DNA of 64,000 bases from Euborellia annulipes. Taxonomy: Eukaryota > Arthropoda > Insecta > Dermaptera > Anisolabididae. The DNA is taken from assembly GCA_023213315.1 (NCBI GenBank), contig JAKCPI010000473.1:27745-91744 (forward strand), written 5' to 3'. A model generated the notes under the pieces. It was not told the origin of the DNA. It made no database searches and worked only from the letters and a program-made list of their open reading frames with translations. Shown piece after piece: positions 51,566 through 63,129 of the stretch (positions are counted from its first letter, which is position 1; every line of letters begins with the position of its first letter). The position numbers were made by a program, and so were the translations under genes.

Positions 51566-52866
51566 TTGATAACTTACCTACCGCAACATGAAATTCGGAG
51601 TTGAAGGACAAACTTCAATGCATTTACATAGGGATTTATATGATAATGTTTGTTTTTGAGTTATTTAGGCTCTCCAAATACTCAAAGATGCCAAAATTTT
51701 GTAATATTATCAATTGTGCTCGTAAAGGATATCAAGAGAAGTACAGATTCTTTACAGAATTAAATTTTAAACATAAAATAAGTTGAATCAACTGTCAGTG
51801 TCAGAGGTTATGCTCAATAAACAACAAGAAATTTGACTGAAACGAAGTTCAAATACACTTAAACACTTTATCTCAGGTAAATAACAAATAAAAATATCTA
51901 TTTAGTTTCATATAATGATTCAAAACATTATTTAGGATAATCAACAAAGGTGAAACATCTCACAAGTGACAAGTGGGTCTCTCCTGGCTTGATTAGTGCT
52001 TGAATATGTGTTATAATTAAAATAAACGGATATAATCTAAGTAATAAACATATTTAAATAAAAAAGACAGCGGTATGAACAACAAAGGAAGGGTTTAAAG
52101 GTATGTTTACTTTTCTTATTCCAAATATGATTCAACCACCCATTCTACATTTACCTATATATATTTCCATTCATACATTGCAATTATTCATTATTTTCGA
52201 AATAATTTATATTTCTACTGTAAAATTTTAATTACTTAATTACTTGTTTTTTTTTTTTTTTTTTTTAGTTACTCAGATAGATTCTCATATATACCTGAAG
52301 AAAGGCAAAATAAACTCCTGGGATTAAAAAAACAAATAAAATAAATTAATATTTATATTAATCTTTCTATATTAAATTAATATAGGCCTATAAAAATAAT
52401 AATTATATGTTTTAACACATTATTTCATAGATCTTTATAAGGTAAATGTACATATAATAAATAAATACAAACATTATATCAGGTATTTCCTGTTGTAATT
52501 TTATAAAAACCCATCCTTCCTTGTCTTTATTTATTTTTTAATAGCTATTAGCAGACAGATTTTCCAAAAGATATTAAATAAGGACAAAAATAGATAAATT
52601 AGAAATTTTTACCATAACCTAACAAAATTGTTCTACCGTTAAATCACATGAAATTAAACTTGTTTATGGATAAATAAGCACGTATATAAATCTAATGATC
52701 CTATTTTATATTAATATTTGATCAAATAGCTGAAAAAATTAAAATTTATAAGCTAATTAGCCTGATTTAAAAGCGCTTCAATGTAAATCCTATGGGTGGA
52801 ATAGCAAAGTTTGTCCTTCAACTCCGAATTTCATGTTGGGGTAGGTAAGTTATCAAAATGACCTAT
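51566..52866 (+). mobile_element. Inverted-repeat element with a THAP-like coding remnant
   Basis: Inverted ends of about 55 bp: ATAGGTCATTTTGATAACTT, ACCTACC and GGTAGGTAAGTTATCAAAAT, GACCTAT, with GAAATTCGGAGTTGAAGGAC mirrored inside. From ATG 51688 the frame reads MPKFCNIINCARKGYQEKYR, FFTEL, then a stop. M-P-K-x-C and C-x4-C spacing are the start of a THAP finger, as in P-element transposases. No clear 8-bp duplication seen. Possibly a deleted P-like element; the assignment rests on a short stretch. Confidence 0.5.
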
Positions 52867-53145
52867 TGTTTATGTTGTTTATTCTCCCGGTTTATGTTGT
52901 TTTTTTTGTAATTCTTTACGTGCAATCTTTATATATTAAACTATTTTGTTTCTTCCGTCTATCCGCTGTATATTATTTCAAATTATAATAATTATTATTA
53001 TGAATTTAAATTTTTAATTAAAAAAAAAAAAAAAATATTTTCCATTATGACTTACGGGGTACTAAACTGTTAACCCCCTCCTTGCAAAATTAAAAACCCC
53101 TTGTTGTAAAATAGTAGAAACAATTTTAAGTAATTCTTTTATTTA

Positions 53146-53355
53146 TTAACCAGGAAAATCTTCATAATTTATTTTTTCATTTAGATTACTAAACGTCTTG
53201 AGACATGGTATTTTAATGGACATTTTTTTTAAAGGATATTTTTGTTGTGACCGCAAATTTTCTGATATGATAATGCATTTAGATATATGTTGGTACATCA
53301 TTAATTGAAAATACATGTTTAAAAGATTCAGAATGTCACGAGTCATAGACTAAAG
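53146..53355 (-). CDS. Possible terminal exon or transposon scrap, unassigned
   Basis: After cctttag (minus strand) a 66-codon frame reads MTRDILNLLNMYFQLMMYQH, then ISENLRSQQKYPLKK, and ends TAA, immediately followed by AATAAA. The combination of acceptor, frame and poly-A signal is gene-like. The protein is not recognised; upstream exons were not found. Confidence 0.3.
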
Positions 53356-54120
53356 GACAAATATGAGAAAACGAAAAATTATGATTATTGTTTAATTTTA
53401 TAACTTAATAAGAATCCCTTGTATTTATTTTTTTAAAGTAAAACTTTAATTTGATGGCCTCAAATTTTTTCGCTCTTCTATCAGCATATCGCGTTACAAG
53501 CCGTGACGACAAAAATAGGAAAGATGAAATTTAATATATAAGACGAATTATAAAAAAATAATTGTGAGATTTAATTATTCAATTTTTAATATAATTTTTA
53601 AAATAATTTAAAATGATTCAAATCTTCAATTACTAAATAAATATTGTTCTCAGTTTTTAACATGCGTCTATTGATTTCCCATTTTCCAATTATTAAGTTA
53701 AGATTAAAAACGCGATTTTAATACCCTTAATTGAATAATTTTCTGAAAATTTTCAGTTAAACGCCTACGATCCGAAAAAAAAGTTTCACTTGCATCGTGG
53801 TTTCATAAAACCACACAATGTTATTTTTTTTTTTTTAATTTTATAAAACCAACTTTGAATTGTTATATCACCCTTAGAGAAACCCCCGAGTCCCCCATGT
53901 CACAATTAGTAACGTTTTGTCCAGACCCCCTATCCCCCCCCTAACGCGTAAAAGGACAAACGTCACGTTTTCGGCATTTGGCTCCATTTGCTGCACCCGT
54001 ACTTGTTCTCTTCTATCCCATATTATTGTTAAAGCTTGTCCTGAGTAATAATCAATTTATAAATTATTATTATTATTGCCTTTATTGGTTCATATATAAT
54101 AAATTATTATATACATAAAT
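53356..54120. other. AT-rich sequence with short C-rich patches
   Basis: Includes CCCCCGAGTCCCCCATG and CCAGACCCCCTATCC around 53882-53940, perhaps a transposon scrap, but no ends are visible. No gene recognised. Confidence 0.35.
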
Positions 54121-54160
54121 TTATGTGTTACATTTTTTTTAACACTTTATTTACATTTAT

Positions 54161-54540
54161 TTATTTTAATATGATGGAACCAGGCCCCTTGGGCATAGGC
54201 CTCTCCCAAACTCTTCCACGCCATCCGTTGTCTTGGAACCCGGGTCCAATCCGAACCATCCATTCATCTTTTGGAAGGTCTTCCTCTTTGTTTCTTGTGC
54301 TCCATAGGGCACCATTCCGTCGATGTTCTTGTCCAGCGTTGGTCTTCCATTCTTGCAACGTGTCCCGCCCATCTCCATTTAATTCTTCTAATAAAAATGT
54401 TGATGTTTTCCATTTTTATTCTTTTGTAGAGTTGGTCCATATTTACTTTGTTTTTTATTTTTTTTACGCAAAGAACAATCATGATCATTGCTCTTTGTGT
54501 AGTTTCAAGATCTTTCATATTTTTTTGTGTGAGAGACCAG
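54161..54540 (-). pseudogene. LINE C-terminal remnant (RTE-like)
   Basis: The minus strand reads TTQRAMIMIVLCVKKIKNKV, then RRIKWRWAGHVARMEDQRWT, TEWCPMEHKKQRGRPSKR, and, in another frame, QKMNGWFGLDPGSK-type text. The WRWAGHVARM-xDxRWT...KRxRGRPxxRW block is a classic RTE/BovB-type LINE ORF2 C-terminus. Frameshifts show it is dead. Confidence 0.85.
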
Positions 54541-54595
54541 GTTTGTGCTCCATACGTTAGAACTGGTATGATACATTTTTTAAGTATTTTTACTT

Positions 54596-55282
54596 TTACT
54601 TTCTCTTACCTATGTATATATGTAATATATATATAGAGAGAGAAAGTATTGGATTCATGTAAAATTCGATGTCGAGATTTTGATGGATCTTCACGTTTTG
54701 AGGTCCCCTGAATCCAAAAAGTGGTTTTCGCGACATGGTCTGTCTGTGGGTGGGTGGGTGTGTGTGTGTCTGTGTTTGTGTCTGTGAACAAAATATCTCA
54801 AGAACGAAAAGAGCTAGAAGGTTGAAATTTTATATTTAAGTTAATCACCCCCATGGGACGTGACACGAAGCTTTTGAACAAAATCGGCTCAAAAGTACTA
54901 GTACTTTACTGATGCACTTTTTCAGTTTTTTTCGATTTTCTCAAAATTTGCTCCAACGATTTTTTTTTTAATTCAAAAATCAATTATTTTTTAGATTCTC
55001 TTTAAAATGTATATTCTCATTTTGTGATTGAAATCTTCTGAAGACCACTTTACTCTTGTACTCCATAGAAAAGATAGGAGAAATGGTTGCCATGGTATCA
55101 AAATATAAATATTTTCCCATACTTATAAATTTTACATCTTGAAAATCGAATGTACCCTACTGTCGGAAACTAAATACATGTCGACACAAAATCTGGTGTG
55201 ACAAGCACAGTACACAACTTTCGATTACCGAAGGTAAGAGAAAGTTGTGTGCTGTGCGCCAGTCACACCAGATTTTTTTGAG
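54596..55282. repeat. Single arm of the 6441 foldback element, copy 1
   Basis: It begins TTACTTTCTCTTACC, has a (GT)n tract, GAACAAAATATCTCAAGAAC, CCCATGGGACGTGACACGAA and ends GTGTGCTGTGCGCCAGTCAC, ACCAGATTTTT. The opposite arm is missing. Confidence 0.85.
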
Positions 55283-55587
55283 TTTTGTTCTATTTTAAAT
55301 AGAACAATTTATAATTACCGAAAGTTGTTTCAATAAATAAGTTAGCGAGAGAGAAGATAAAGGCTGGTTTCTTCTCCTTTCCTACTATAAATCATACATT
55401 TTCCTCAACTTTTACTTTTCGCAATTCTCTTTCACTACAATCATATTTATAGAGAAATATCATCATTAATAATATTTATAGTTTCAGAAGACACGTACCT
55501 ATCTTTTTCGACTGTTCCCAGGGCCGAAGACAGACTTGACGGGCCCCGGGGCTACTTATTAATACGCCCCCCCCCCCTTAAAAGTTT

Positions 55588-56250
55588 TTACTTTCTCTTA
55601 CCTCTATATATATGTTAATATATATAGAAAGTATTGGATTCATGTCAAAAAATTCGATGTCGAGATTTTGATTGATATACACGTTTTGAGGTCCCCTGAA
55701 TCCAAAAAAGTGGTTTTCGCGACATGGTCTGTCTGTCTGTCTGTGTGTCTGTGAACAAAATATCTCAAGAACGAAAAGAGCTAGGAGGTTGAAATTTTAT
55801 ATTTAAGTTAGGCACCCCCATGGGACGTGACACGAAGCTTTTGAACAAAATCGGCCAAAGAGTACTAGTACTTTACTGATGCACTTTTTCAGTTTTTTTC
55901 GATTTTCTCTAAATTTGCTCCAACGATTTTTTTTTTTAAATTCAAAAATCAATTATTTTTTAGATTCTCTTTAAAATCTATATTCTCATTTTGTCATTGA
56001 AATCTTCTGAAGACCACTTTACTCTTGTACTCCATAGAAAAGATAGGAGAAATGGTTGCCATGGTAACAAAATATAAATATTTTCCCATATAAATTGTAC
56101 ATCTTGAAAATCGAATGTACCGTACTGTCGGAAACTAAATACATGTCGACAGGAAAATTCTGGTGTGACAGGCACAGTACACAACTTTCGATTACCGAAG
56201 GTAAGAGAAAGTTGTGTGCTGTGCGCCAGTCACACCAGATTTTTTCTAGT
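55588..56250. repeat. Single arm of the 6441 foldback element, copy 2 (direct repeat)
   Basis: Same order of blocks and same orientation as 54596-55282, very high similarity. Between the two arms (55283-55587) lies unique sequence ending in a GGGCCCCGGGGC and C-run scrap. Two solitary arms in tandem suggest unequal exchange or loss of the second arms. Confidence 0.85.
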
Positions 56251-56702
56251 TTGTAAAATACTATTGTGGCCTTCATGCCAACAATAGTTTACACAGTTTT
56301 TGTCACCATGTTTGGCGCGTATATAGCCCGTTGTCTAGATTAAATTCACCAATCGTTCCGCCTATTGGGTAGGCAATCCACTTACCAGAGCTGTATCTCT
56401 GTTAGTTTCTTTTAAAGAAATAAAATAGCATTTAATTTCAAAGGGAAACAAATGGCAGCTACTGTCACAATTTATTATACTTAAACTTATACTAGCATTG
56501 AGAATAAGCTGACATTTCTCCATTTAATAAAATATTTTAAAATTTCCAAAAAAGCAAGTTAAAGAATAAAATCGTGCATATCTAATGTAATTTTACCAAC
56601 CGAACAGGTTCAGGAAGGCTTTATAAAATCATATTATTTTTTTCTGAAATTTTTCATTTGTGTAAACTTTTTCAAACTTATAAAAATTTGAATAATCTAA
56701 AC

Positions 56703-56896
56703 CAGTGAAGTCCACGGCACCCCAAAGGAGCGTTGGGACGGAATTTTAAATTTTTTTCCCTTGCATGAAAATCAATTTACCTTTTTTTTGGAAAAACAAC
56801 GGGAAACTTTTTTTTTTAGCAAAACTTTATTTTTTTACCTAAATATCTCGCGGCACCTCTTGGGCATTCTCGCGGCACATCGGTTGGGAGCCACTG
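56703..56896. mobile_element. hAT-type MITE with exact 8-bp duplication
   Basis: Ends CAGTGAAGTCCACGGCACCC and GGTTGGGAGCCACTG; duplication ATCTAAAC on both sides (56695-56702, 56897-56904). 194 bp. Confidence 0.92.
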
Positions 56897-57091
56897 ATCT
56901 AAACTCTCTTAATCAACCCTTTGGAAGGCATAGTGATTGATTAAATAATACAAAAAATAAAAATTTTTGAATAGAAAATAATTTTTTTGTGAGTTAAATC
57001 GGATTAAATTTCCTAGAGAAAGGTGGGTGGTGTTATTTCGGCTGTTGTTGACGAGTATCCTAATCTAGGTAATTGTATTGGTGTTGTGCAG

Positions 57092-57241
57092 GACCGGGGC
57101 CAGGTGTCTGTGGAGGGGGTCGCCATCGCCTTGGTCCCCTTGGCCCCTACGAGGCCGCTCAGAAGTTGCAACTTGGCGCAGTGTCGCACCGGGCCCCGAA
57201 CTCGACACACACACCCCCCACAAACACCAGCACAGCCCCAG
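57092..57241 (+). CDS. Candidate GC-rich internal exon, unassigned
   Basis: A 150-nt GC-rich block with acceptor ttgtgcag and donor GTAAGA, the best exon signals in the right third of the window. Two plus frames are open. One reads DRGQVSVEGVAIALVPLAPT; the other reads GVCGGGRHRLGPLGPYEAAQ, KLQLGAVSHRAPNSTHTPPT. The second looks more like a low-complexity linker of a regulatory protein. Neither is recognised. It may belong with 48270 and 50160 to a long plus-strand gene. Confidence 0.45.
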
Positions 57242-57505
57242 GTAAGACTCACCCTCCACTCTTTTTTTTTCCACCCCTTATCCTATAACTAATCACCTAA
57301 CAATTCAGATGAAAAAAAAAAATTACTTTTTTATTTAGGATGTATTTAAGAACTTTATAATTTTTTTTTAGTCTTTTTTATTACTTTTTAATTTATTGCT
57401 TGATAATAGTCAAGCACACAAATTTATTTATACCTTGAAATGATTTAAATGAATATTCATCGAACTGTCTGCGATCCCCTTAATGTTATCAATATTGAGA
57501 TTGTC

Positions 57506-57575
57506 ATGATTTTTGTACTCTTTGAAATATGATTTTTGTACTCTTTGAAATATGATTTTTGTACTCTTTGAAATA
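57506..57575. repeat. Tandem repeat, about 24 bp x 3
   Basis: ATGATTTTTGTACTCTTTGA, AAT is repeated three times with no change. Confidence 0.9.
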
Positions 57576-57734
57576 GGGCGGGGGTGGAATTTTTTTATTA
57601 AAAAAAAAAGATTTTTCCCTTTCGACTGCTGAGGTCATTTAGGAGTTATATCATACATAAATATATTTATTAAATTCATTGTACCGTTGGCTACTGGGGG
57701 ACTGATTCGCCGAGGTTCTGACGTTGCTTGACAA

Positions 57735-57900
57735 CGATCTGGGTGGCTGTTGCTCTAACTCTTTGCCAGGCTCATTATTGGTGAAAATGCACCGATCTTG
57801 GTGGCTGTTGCCAGGCTCATTATTGGCTCATCTTGGTGGCTGTTGCTCTAATCCTTTGTCAGGCTCATTATTGCCCGCTCATTATTGTTGATTGTTGGTT
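57735..57900. repeat. Irregular minisatellite
   Basis: Units of CTTGGTGGCTGTTGCTCTAA, CTCTTTGCCAGGCTCATTAT, TG occur about three times with internal deletions. Confidence 0.8.
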
Positions 57901-58101
57901 TGTTATTTTTTAAATCTATTGTCGATTTGGTGTCTCGTCTAAGCCGATAAAATTTGGATATAAAATTTAATCTATAATTAGAAACTGGAATAAGAAGAAA
58001 ATAAAAAATTTTCAATCATATCTTATCATAATTATATGTAAATTGTGTGCTGGGATTGAAGTCGGGAGGAATAAAGCCACCGTTTTGTTTTATATTTTAA
58101 T

Positions 58102-58138
58102 CTAGACAAACGTTTCGGTAACCTTCTTCAGTGCCAAA
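58102..58138 (-). ncRNA. Solitary hammerhead-like motif
   Basis: Minus strand: CTGAAGA, stem II AGGT/ACC around one base, GAAA, ACGTT, with stem I TGGCA/TGTCT-type pairing of about 4 bp including G-U. Stem II is very short. No mirror copy nearby. Confidence 0.5.
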
Positions 58139-58734
58139 TATTCTTCAATCTATAAACGTTATATATTTATTTTCAATTAGAATTGTTGCAGTCTCGTTTT
58201 TGTTTTGTTTAAGAGTACAATTTTGTTGACAATTTAACCCAGAACACTAATTTATTATAATAATTTACTTACCTAGGGACGAATAGGAGTTTAATATATT
58301 TTTCACCAGATTAGGTTGACACTTGAGTCGTTCTCTTCACTCTTAGATTCGTCTTCGAATGTAATTCCAATTATCCATATTTAGTGGCATATTAAGTGAC
58401 TCATCCCATAGGGTTAGGGACCTTTGATACAATTGTTTATAAGCGTGACTCAATGCTCAGCTCCTTCTGCAAGAATTAATCATTTGAGATGTATTCAGAT
58501 TCATTAAAAAAAAAAATTTATTTGTTAGGCAAATTAAATCCTTTGCACTGCTTTATACTATTTACTACTATACCCGTTTTAGTGGCTCATTTGAATCACT
58601 ACGTAGGCTTTGACCACCTGGGATTTGATTATTAATTTTAAGTTATTTTACCACTATTTTTTTTATATTATAAAATACTAGCGAATGAAAATGTGGAACT
58701 AAAAATCCGTATTGGCATTCTATATGATTTTTTT

Positions 58735-59100
58735 TTTATTTCCCTCTCCTCTGCTGAGGCCATTTATATTTATTTTTTACCACAGGATATTGGAGAGGAA
58801 GATGCAAAAATTTTCCAAAATTTTATTTCTTTATTTTCTGGTTAGAGAATTCATGAAAATCGAGGCTTTAATAATCTCTTTATCCCCTTCTAATTTATAC
58901 AATTCGCTTATGTCCGTCTGTCTGTCACGCTCTATTTGAGCAATTTTAGGCATCCCGTTGAAATTTCGAATCCATATTTTTTATGCTTAGAGAGGACCTT
59001 CTAGGGATTACAGGAAAATTATTTTCATCCTGAAATTCCTATAACTTTTTGAGTTATTAATTCCTAAAGTTACGATATCTCCCATAGGAAATGTGGTCTC
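58735..59100. repeat. SINE-B tail and GTCTGTCTGTC repeat fragment
   Basis: 58735-58770 has the SINE-B tail (CTCTGCTGAGGCCATTTATA, minus). 58905-58960 (TGTCCGTCTGTCTGTCACGC, TCTATTTGAGCAA) matches 20340-20385, so both come from one dispersed repeat. Confidence 0.55.
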
Positions 59101-59221
59101 CCCCCCCACTAAATGCGGGGGGAGGGAGGGGGGGGGGGGATAGAGAAATTTTTAAGTATTCTTTGCATTGATGTATTCTTTGGATGTAAACAAATCTTCA
59201 AGCATGCACTGGATTGGAATG

Positions 59222-59222
<1 letters not shown>

Positions 59223-59254
<32 letters not shown>
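59223..59254 (+). repeat. (AAT)n microsatellite
   Basis: About ten and a half AAT units directly before SINE-B. Poly-Ile and poly-Tyr ORFs reported by translation here are artefacts of it. Confidence 0.95.
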
Positions 59255-59256
<2 letters not shown>

Positions 59257-59261
59257 TTCTT

Positions 59262-59410
59262 GCCCTTGGGCCTTGGTGTAGGAGTTAGCGTGCTGGCCTT
59301 CTGTGCCAAGGGTCGCGGGTTCGCATCCCGTCTCATGCGACAAAAATTTATTTAGAGGGGTCTAAATGGCCTCCGATGCCGAAAAAGACCTTAAATGAAA
59401 TTTAAAAAAA
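59262..59410 (+). mobile_element. SINE-B, reference copy, tRNA-headed
   Basis: A-box GGTGTAGGAGTTAGCGTGC, B-box GGGTTCGCATCCCG, body GGTCTAAATGGCCTCCGATG, CCGAAAAAGACCTTAAAT, then A-run. Defines the family whose tails occur at 5403, 12773, 43166, 57612 and 58735. Confidence 0.85.
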
Positions 59411-59439
59411 ATAATAATTTTCTTTTCATAATTAATAAA

Positions 59440-59540
59440 AGAAGACGGGCCCGAGCCAGCTGGCTGGGGGTCCTGGAGGGTGAAGCCCCCCGGCCAGGCA
59501 CGATGCCCACCCGATGGGGGGGCCTCACTGCTAGTAATCA
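59440..59540. other. Very GC-rich patch of unknown origin
   Basis: GACGGGCCCGAGCCAGCTGG, CTGGGGGTCCTGGAGGGTGA, AGCCCCCCGGCCAGGC in AT-rich surroundings. No ends, frame or known family recognised. Confidence 0.35.
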
Positions 59541-60814
59541 TAAAATTTTTGCCTATAGTCAGGTTTTAATCCCTTTAAGAAAATTTCAATTCACCTCTTT
59601 ATATTATATATTGTAATATAATATATAGAAAATGATTTTATACCCTCTTTAATAATAAGGTATTTATTTATTTAAATTACTTTTTAATTACTATTACTAC
59701 TTTGTCTAAATTCTTAAAAAAAAAAACTCATTAAAAATCTTATGATTAACATTCATAAACATAGATATTTTTTTTTTTTTTATTTTAATACGCAATAATT
59801 AATGCAAATAATCACAATATTAATAATTTATTACAATAAATTTGGCAACTTCACTTTTTTTAAGATAAATATTTTATTATACAAGTGCATTTTAAAAGGT
59901 AGTATAAAAATTTTGTAATTATAAATCTTACAAACTATCCTTGAAATTTTTTTATCGCCCAATAATATGATCTACATTATTTAAAATTTTATAATCCTTT
60001 TATCAAGTGTAAATGCTAATATACCAGGGCTGTCAAGTCAATCTGGCTTTTTTTTCTCCAAACACCCCTTCAAATTAGTTGATGAGTTTTAGAATCGTGC
60101 TTTGTTTCTCGCTAAAGATGGGAATGGGTATGACCTTCGAATTCATTAGTGTTTGTCATGAAATGAATAGAATATTGCACTTTATGATTACGATAAACAC
60201 TCTATGCTTGTTAAAGACGCTTGAGGATAGTGAAATAAATTTGTTGGCATCTCTTTTATCCTCTATTTATTAAAAATTCTAATGTTAATCGTTCGAAAAT
60301 GAAACATGGCAACAATTAATCATAAAACACGAAAACACTGTAAAATGGTAAGATTTTTTTAAATTTATTTAATTATTATTATTATTTAATTTATTTATTT
60401 AATTAATTAATTTATTTTTTTATGCTTTTAGACTCCGCCTCTATTTATTTCACAAATTTGTTAAATATAATTTTATATAATCGAATTGACAAATAAATAT
60501 GAACAGATTTATGCTGAGGAACTTTGACAGATGAAACAATTTAATCTATCTCTCTTTAGAATCAGAATGTCTTTATTTCTTTATACTATCCCACGGGATA
60601 TTATTTAGACACCAGTAGTATTGAGCTAGGGCCCAAACACGAGCAAGAATTTAAAGATGATCTTTTTGACATTTTACATTCAAATTACATCCAAAGTTAC
60701 AAGTTACATTCAAATGCTTTAAAATTAAGGGTTATTAAATCTAGCTTTTCTTATTAGTTCCATTAATTATGTATTATTTAAGGTGATTTTAAACAATAAT
60801 AGATTCTAAATAAT
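59541..60814. other. AT-rich sequence, no gene recognised
   Basis: Long A/T runs, a (TTA)n tract near 60365-60420 and a 64-codon frame at 60079 with no recognisable features. Confidence 0.35.
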
Positions 60815-61205
60815 TAGGGTCCGACCGAAACAAGATTTTCAACCGAAACCGAATATTCGGCCTCAATCTTAGTTTCGGCCGAAACCGAAACTTGTATTTC
60901 CTATAAAAAATTATTATTATTTTACCTTTTTTTTTTTTTTTTTTTGAAATTTTTTCCATCCTGCGGAAAATTTTTTCCCCTCCCATGAAAATCATTTTAC
61001 CTTTTTTTTTAGGGAGACTAAATTTTTTTCCGCACCTTTTCCGCGCTTTTTGCAAATCATTTGACCTTTTTTTTTTTTTGCATACGAGTCTCATCCTAAC
61101 TTTTCAGACTCAGGTTTCGACCGGCCGAAAGTTTCGGCTACTTTTTGGCCGAAAGTTTCGGCTATTTTTGGCCGAAACAGAAACCGAGTATTCGGTCGGT
61201 TCCTA
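60815..61205. mobile_element. hAT-type element with TTTCGG arrays, exact 8-bp duplication
   Basis: Ends TAGGGTCCGACCGAAACAAG and CGAATATTCGGTCGGTTCCT, A; duplication TAAATAAT on both sides (60807-60814, 61206-61213). Interior arrays of TTTCGGCCGAAA. Same family as 27030-27436, opposite orientation. Confidence 0.93.
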
Positions 61206-61491
61206 TAAATAATACATTTCTAGTTTTATCCGAATGTGAATTAATTTAGTCCCTTGTGGACGAAAACAAATGCTGAAATTTTTGAAAATTCTCAATGTTC
61301 AAAGACGTTACAAATGAGTTCAAATTTTGCAGACATTTTTTAATGCAATGGAAAAGATCAAGGGGGTACCGGGTACCTGATATTAAATTACTAAAAAAAA
61401 ATTGACCTTTATAAAAATGGACCACCCCTAATGAACCAGTATATCGGTGGAAAAAATATATATGTTGACACAAAAATCTGGTGCGAGAAGC

Positions 61492-61872
61492 CAAGAGCGG
61501 ATACAGGAGGGGGGGTAAAGGTGGTAATTACCCCCCCCCCCCCCGAGATTTGAAAAAAATACTTTTTTTTTTAAATTTATTTTTAATGTAAAATTTAAAA
61601 ACTAATATTAAAAAAATTCGATTTGTATTAAATACAAATCAAATTTAAACGGACGGGAAAAATTTCGGTCCCGCGAAAGAGGGGAGGAATGTTCCGCGGG
61701 TGGCACATGAAAAAAATTTTGGTTCCGCGGGAGGCAAAAATATTTTTCAGACGGGAAAAAATTTTTGTGTCCGGAAAACTTTTTTGAAAAAAAATTTTTT
61801 AGCAGAAAAATTTTAAAAATTTTTGAGATTCACCCCCCCCCCCCCCGAGAAACACCTCTGGATCCGCCCTTG
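61492..61872. mobile_element. hAT-type MITE (CAAGGGCGGAT family), second copy
   Basis: Ends CAAGAGCGGATACAGG and TGGATCCGCCCTTG; flanks CGAGAAGC and CGACAAGC (7 of 8). It is inserted into a scrap of the 6441 foldback family (TTGACACAAAAATCTGGTG before; AGAGAAAGTTGTGTGATGTG after), so that family is older. Confidence 0.9.
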
Positions 61873-62025
61873 CGACAAGCACAGAACACAACTTTAGATT
61901 ACCGAAGGTAAGAGAAAGTTGTGTGATGTGTGCAACCATTCCATTTTTTTTACTCTTCCATTTTTAATATTGTCAGATCATCCCCTTAAACGTGTGATCA
62001 TTTATAGATTTATTTTTAAATCAAA

Positions 62026-62268
62026 CTAACTGTAAATGTCAAGAATGGCAAATGTTTTTGTTTTATTTGTAAGAGAGATGCAAATTGAGGCCCACTGAAG
62101 AGGACGGATGACGTCGTCGTCGTTTTGAAGGCCGTCTGCCGGTCCCTGAGCCCGGGGGTAGCTCAAGTTTCCAGCCAGCTCCAGCCAATTCGGGATTATG
62201 TAAAAGAGCTGCTGCTGCTGCTCTTTCATTTCCAACGGAATTAAATTAAAAAAAAAAATCCTTCCCAA
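62026..62268 (-). CDS. Candidate coding exon, unassigned
   Basis: The minus frame MKEQQQQLFYIIPNWLELAG, NLSYPRAQGPADGLQNDDDV, IRPLQWASICISL is GC-richer than its surroundings and has balanced codon use with a short poly-Gln. It could be a first exon, uORF or retroposed piece. No acceptor or donor can be assigned firmly. Confidence 0.3.
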   Translation of the reverse strand: MGRIFFFNLIPLEMKEQQQQLFYIIPNWLELAGNLSYPRAQGPADGLQNDDDVIRPLQWASICISLTNKTKTFAILDIYS

Positions 62269-62847
62269 TATAATTAATTCCTAAATAATTAGAATCTGTT
62301 TGGCCAAGATCCCAAATCCGCACTTGAACTTGAAAAAAAAAAAAGTGGAATTTAAATTAGGTAATTTGTAATAAAAAATTTTTTTTTATATAAAATAACT
62401 CGTTTTTTTTTTTTTTTTTTTTTGAGACAATAGAGGAATTGTTAGATGTGAATGGGATCAAGACTAGCAAGTACATTTTTACAATCAATTCTTTTTTTTT
62501 TTTGATGTTTTGATTATCTTTAATCATAATTGATTAGAATTTTGCCGACCAAACAACTTTTGCTTTCGTTCATTCGTTTTGCACGTCACACCTTCACCTT
62601 TGATAATCCTCTTTTATCAGAGGCCTTCGCTTTTTCAAAAATTTCTTAACATCTAATATTAATTGAACCTTGTTATGCATTAGTGTATCAAGCGCCAAAA
62701 GATTAAAAATTGAGTTAAGCACGGAATATTGTTTTCAAATGCTTTAATTAATAGTAGTATTTTTTTTATGAAATATGTCCTAAAAAAATTTATATTTAAT
62801 GTTACTTGCACAATTGACAAAAAAAATTATATATAATCCAATGAAAA

Positions 62848-62881
62848 CAGTGGCGGTCCCAGGATTTAGTCATTGGGGGCC

Positions 62882-62882
<1 letters not shown>
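62848..62882 (+). mobile_element. hAT left end only
   Basis: CAGTGGCGGTCCCAGGATTT, AGTCATTGGGGGCCC looks like the left end of a GC-rich hAT MITE, followed by a 40-bp T-run. No matching right end was found before the window end. Confidence 0.5.
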
Positions 62883-62924
<42 letters not shown>

Positions 62925-63129
62925 TCATTTAAGCTCTCTTTTAGTGCAGCGAAGGCAATTTAGACCTATTCTATATATTTTTTCATGTTTTAAAGAGACC
63001 TCTCCAAAGATAGGCTCAAAAAAATTTTCGAGTCGATCAAAATTTTAAAAAAATTTCCAAATTCGTCAAAAATCGATTTTTTTTTTTTCTTTTTTTAATT
63101 TTTTTTCTCGTTATGGTCGAATTTTATAA

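Noticed and set aside
57013..57292. Minus-strand ORFs across the GC-rich block
   Set aside because: Splice signals (acceptor ttgtgcag, donor GTAAGA) are on the plus strand; minus frames are taken as shadows.
59109..59355. Poly-Ile and poly-Tyr proteins
   Set aside because: Translations of the (AAT)n microsatellite and neighbouring SINE-B.
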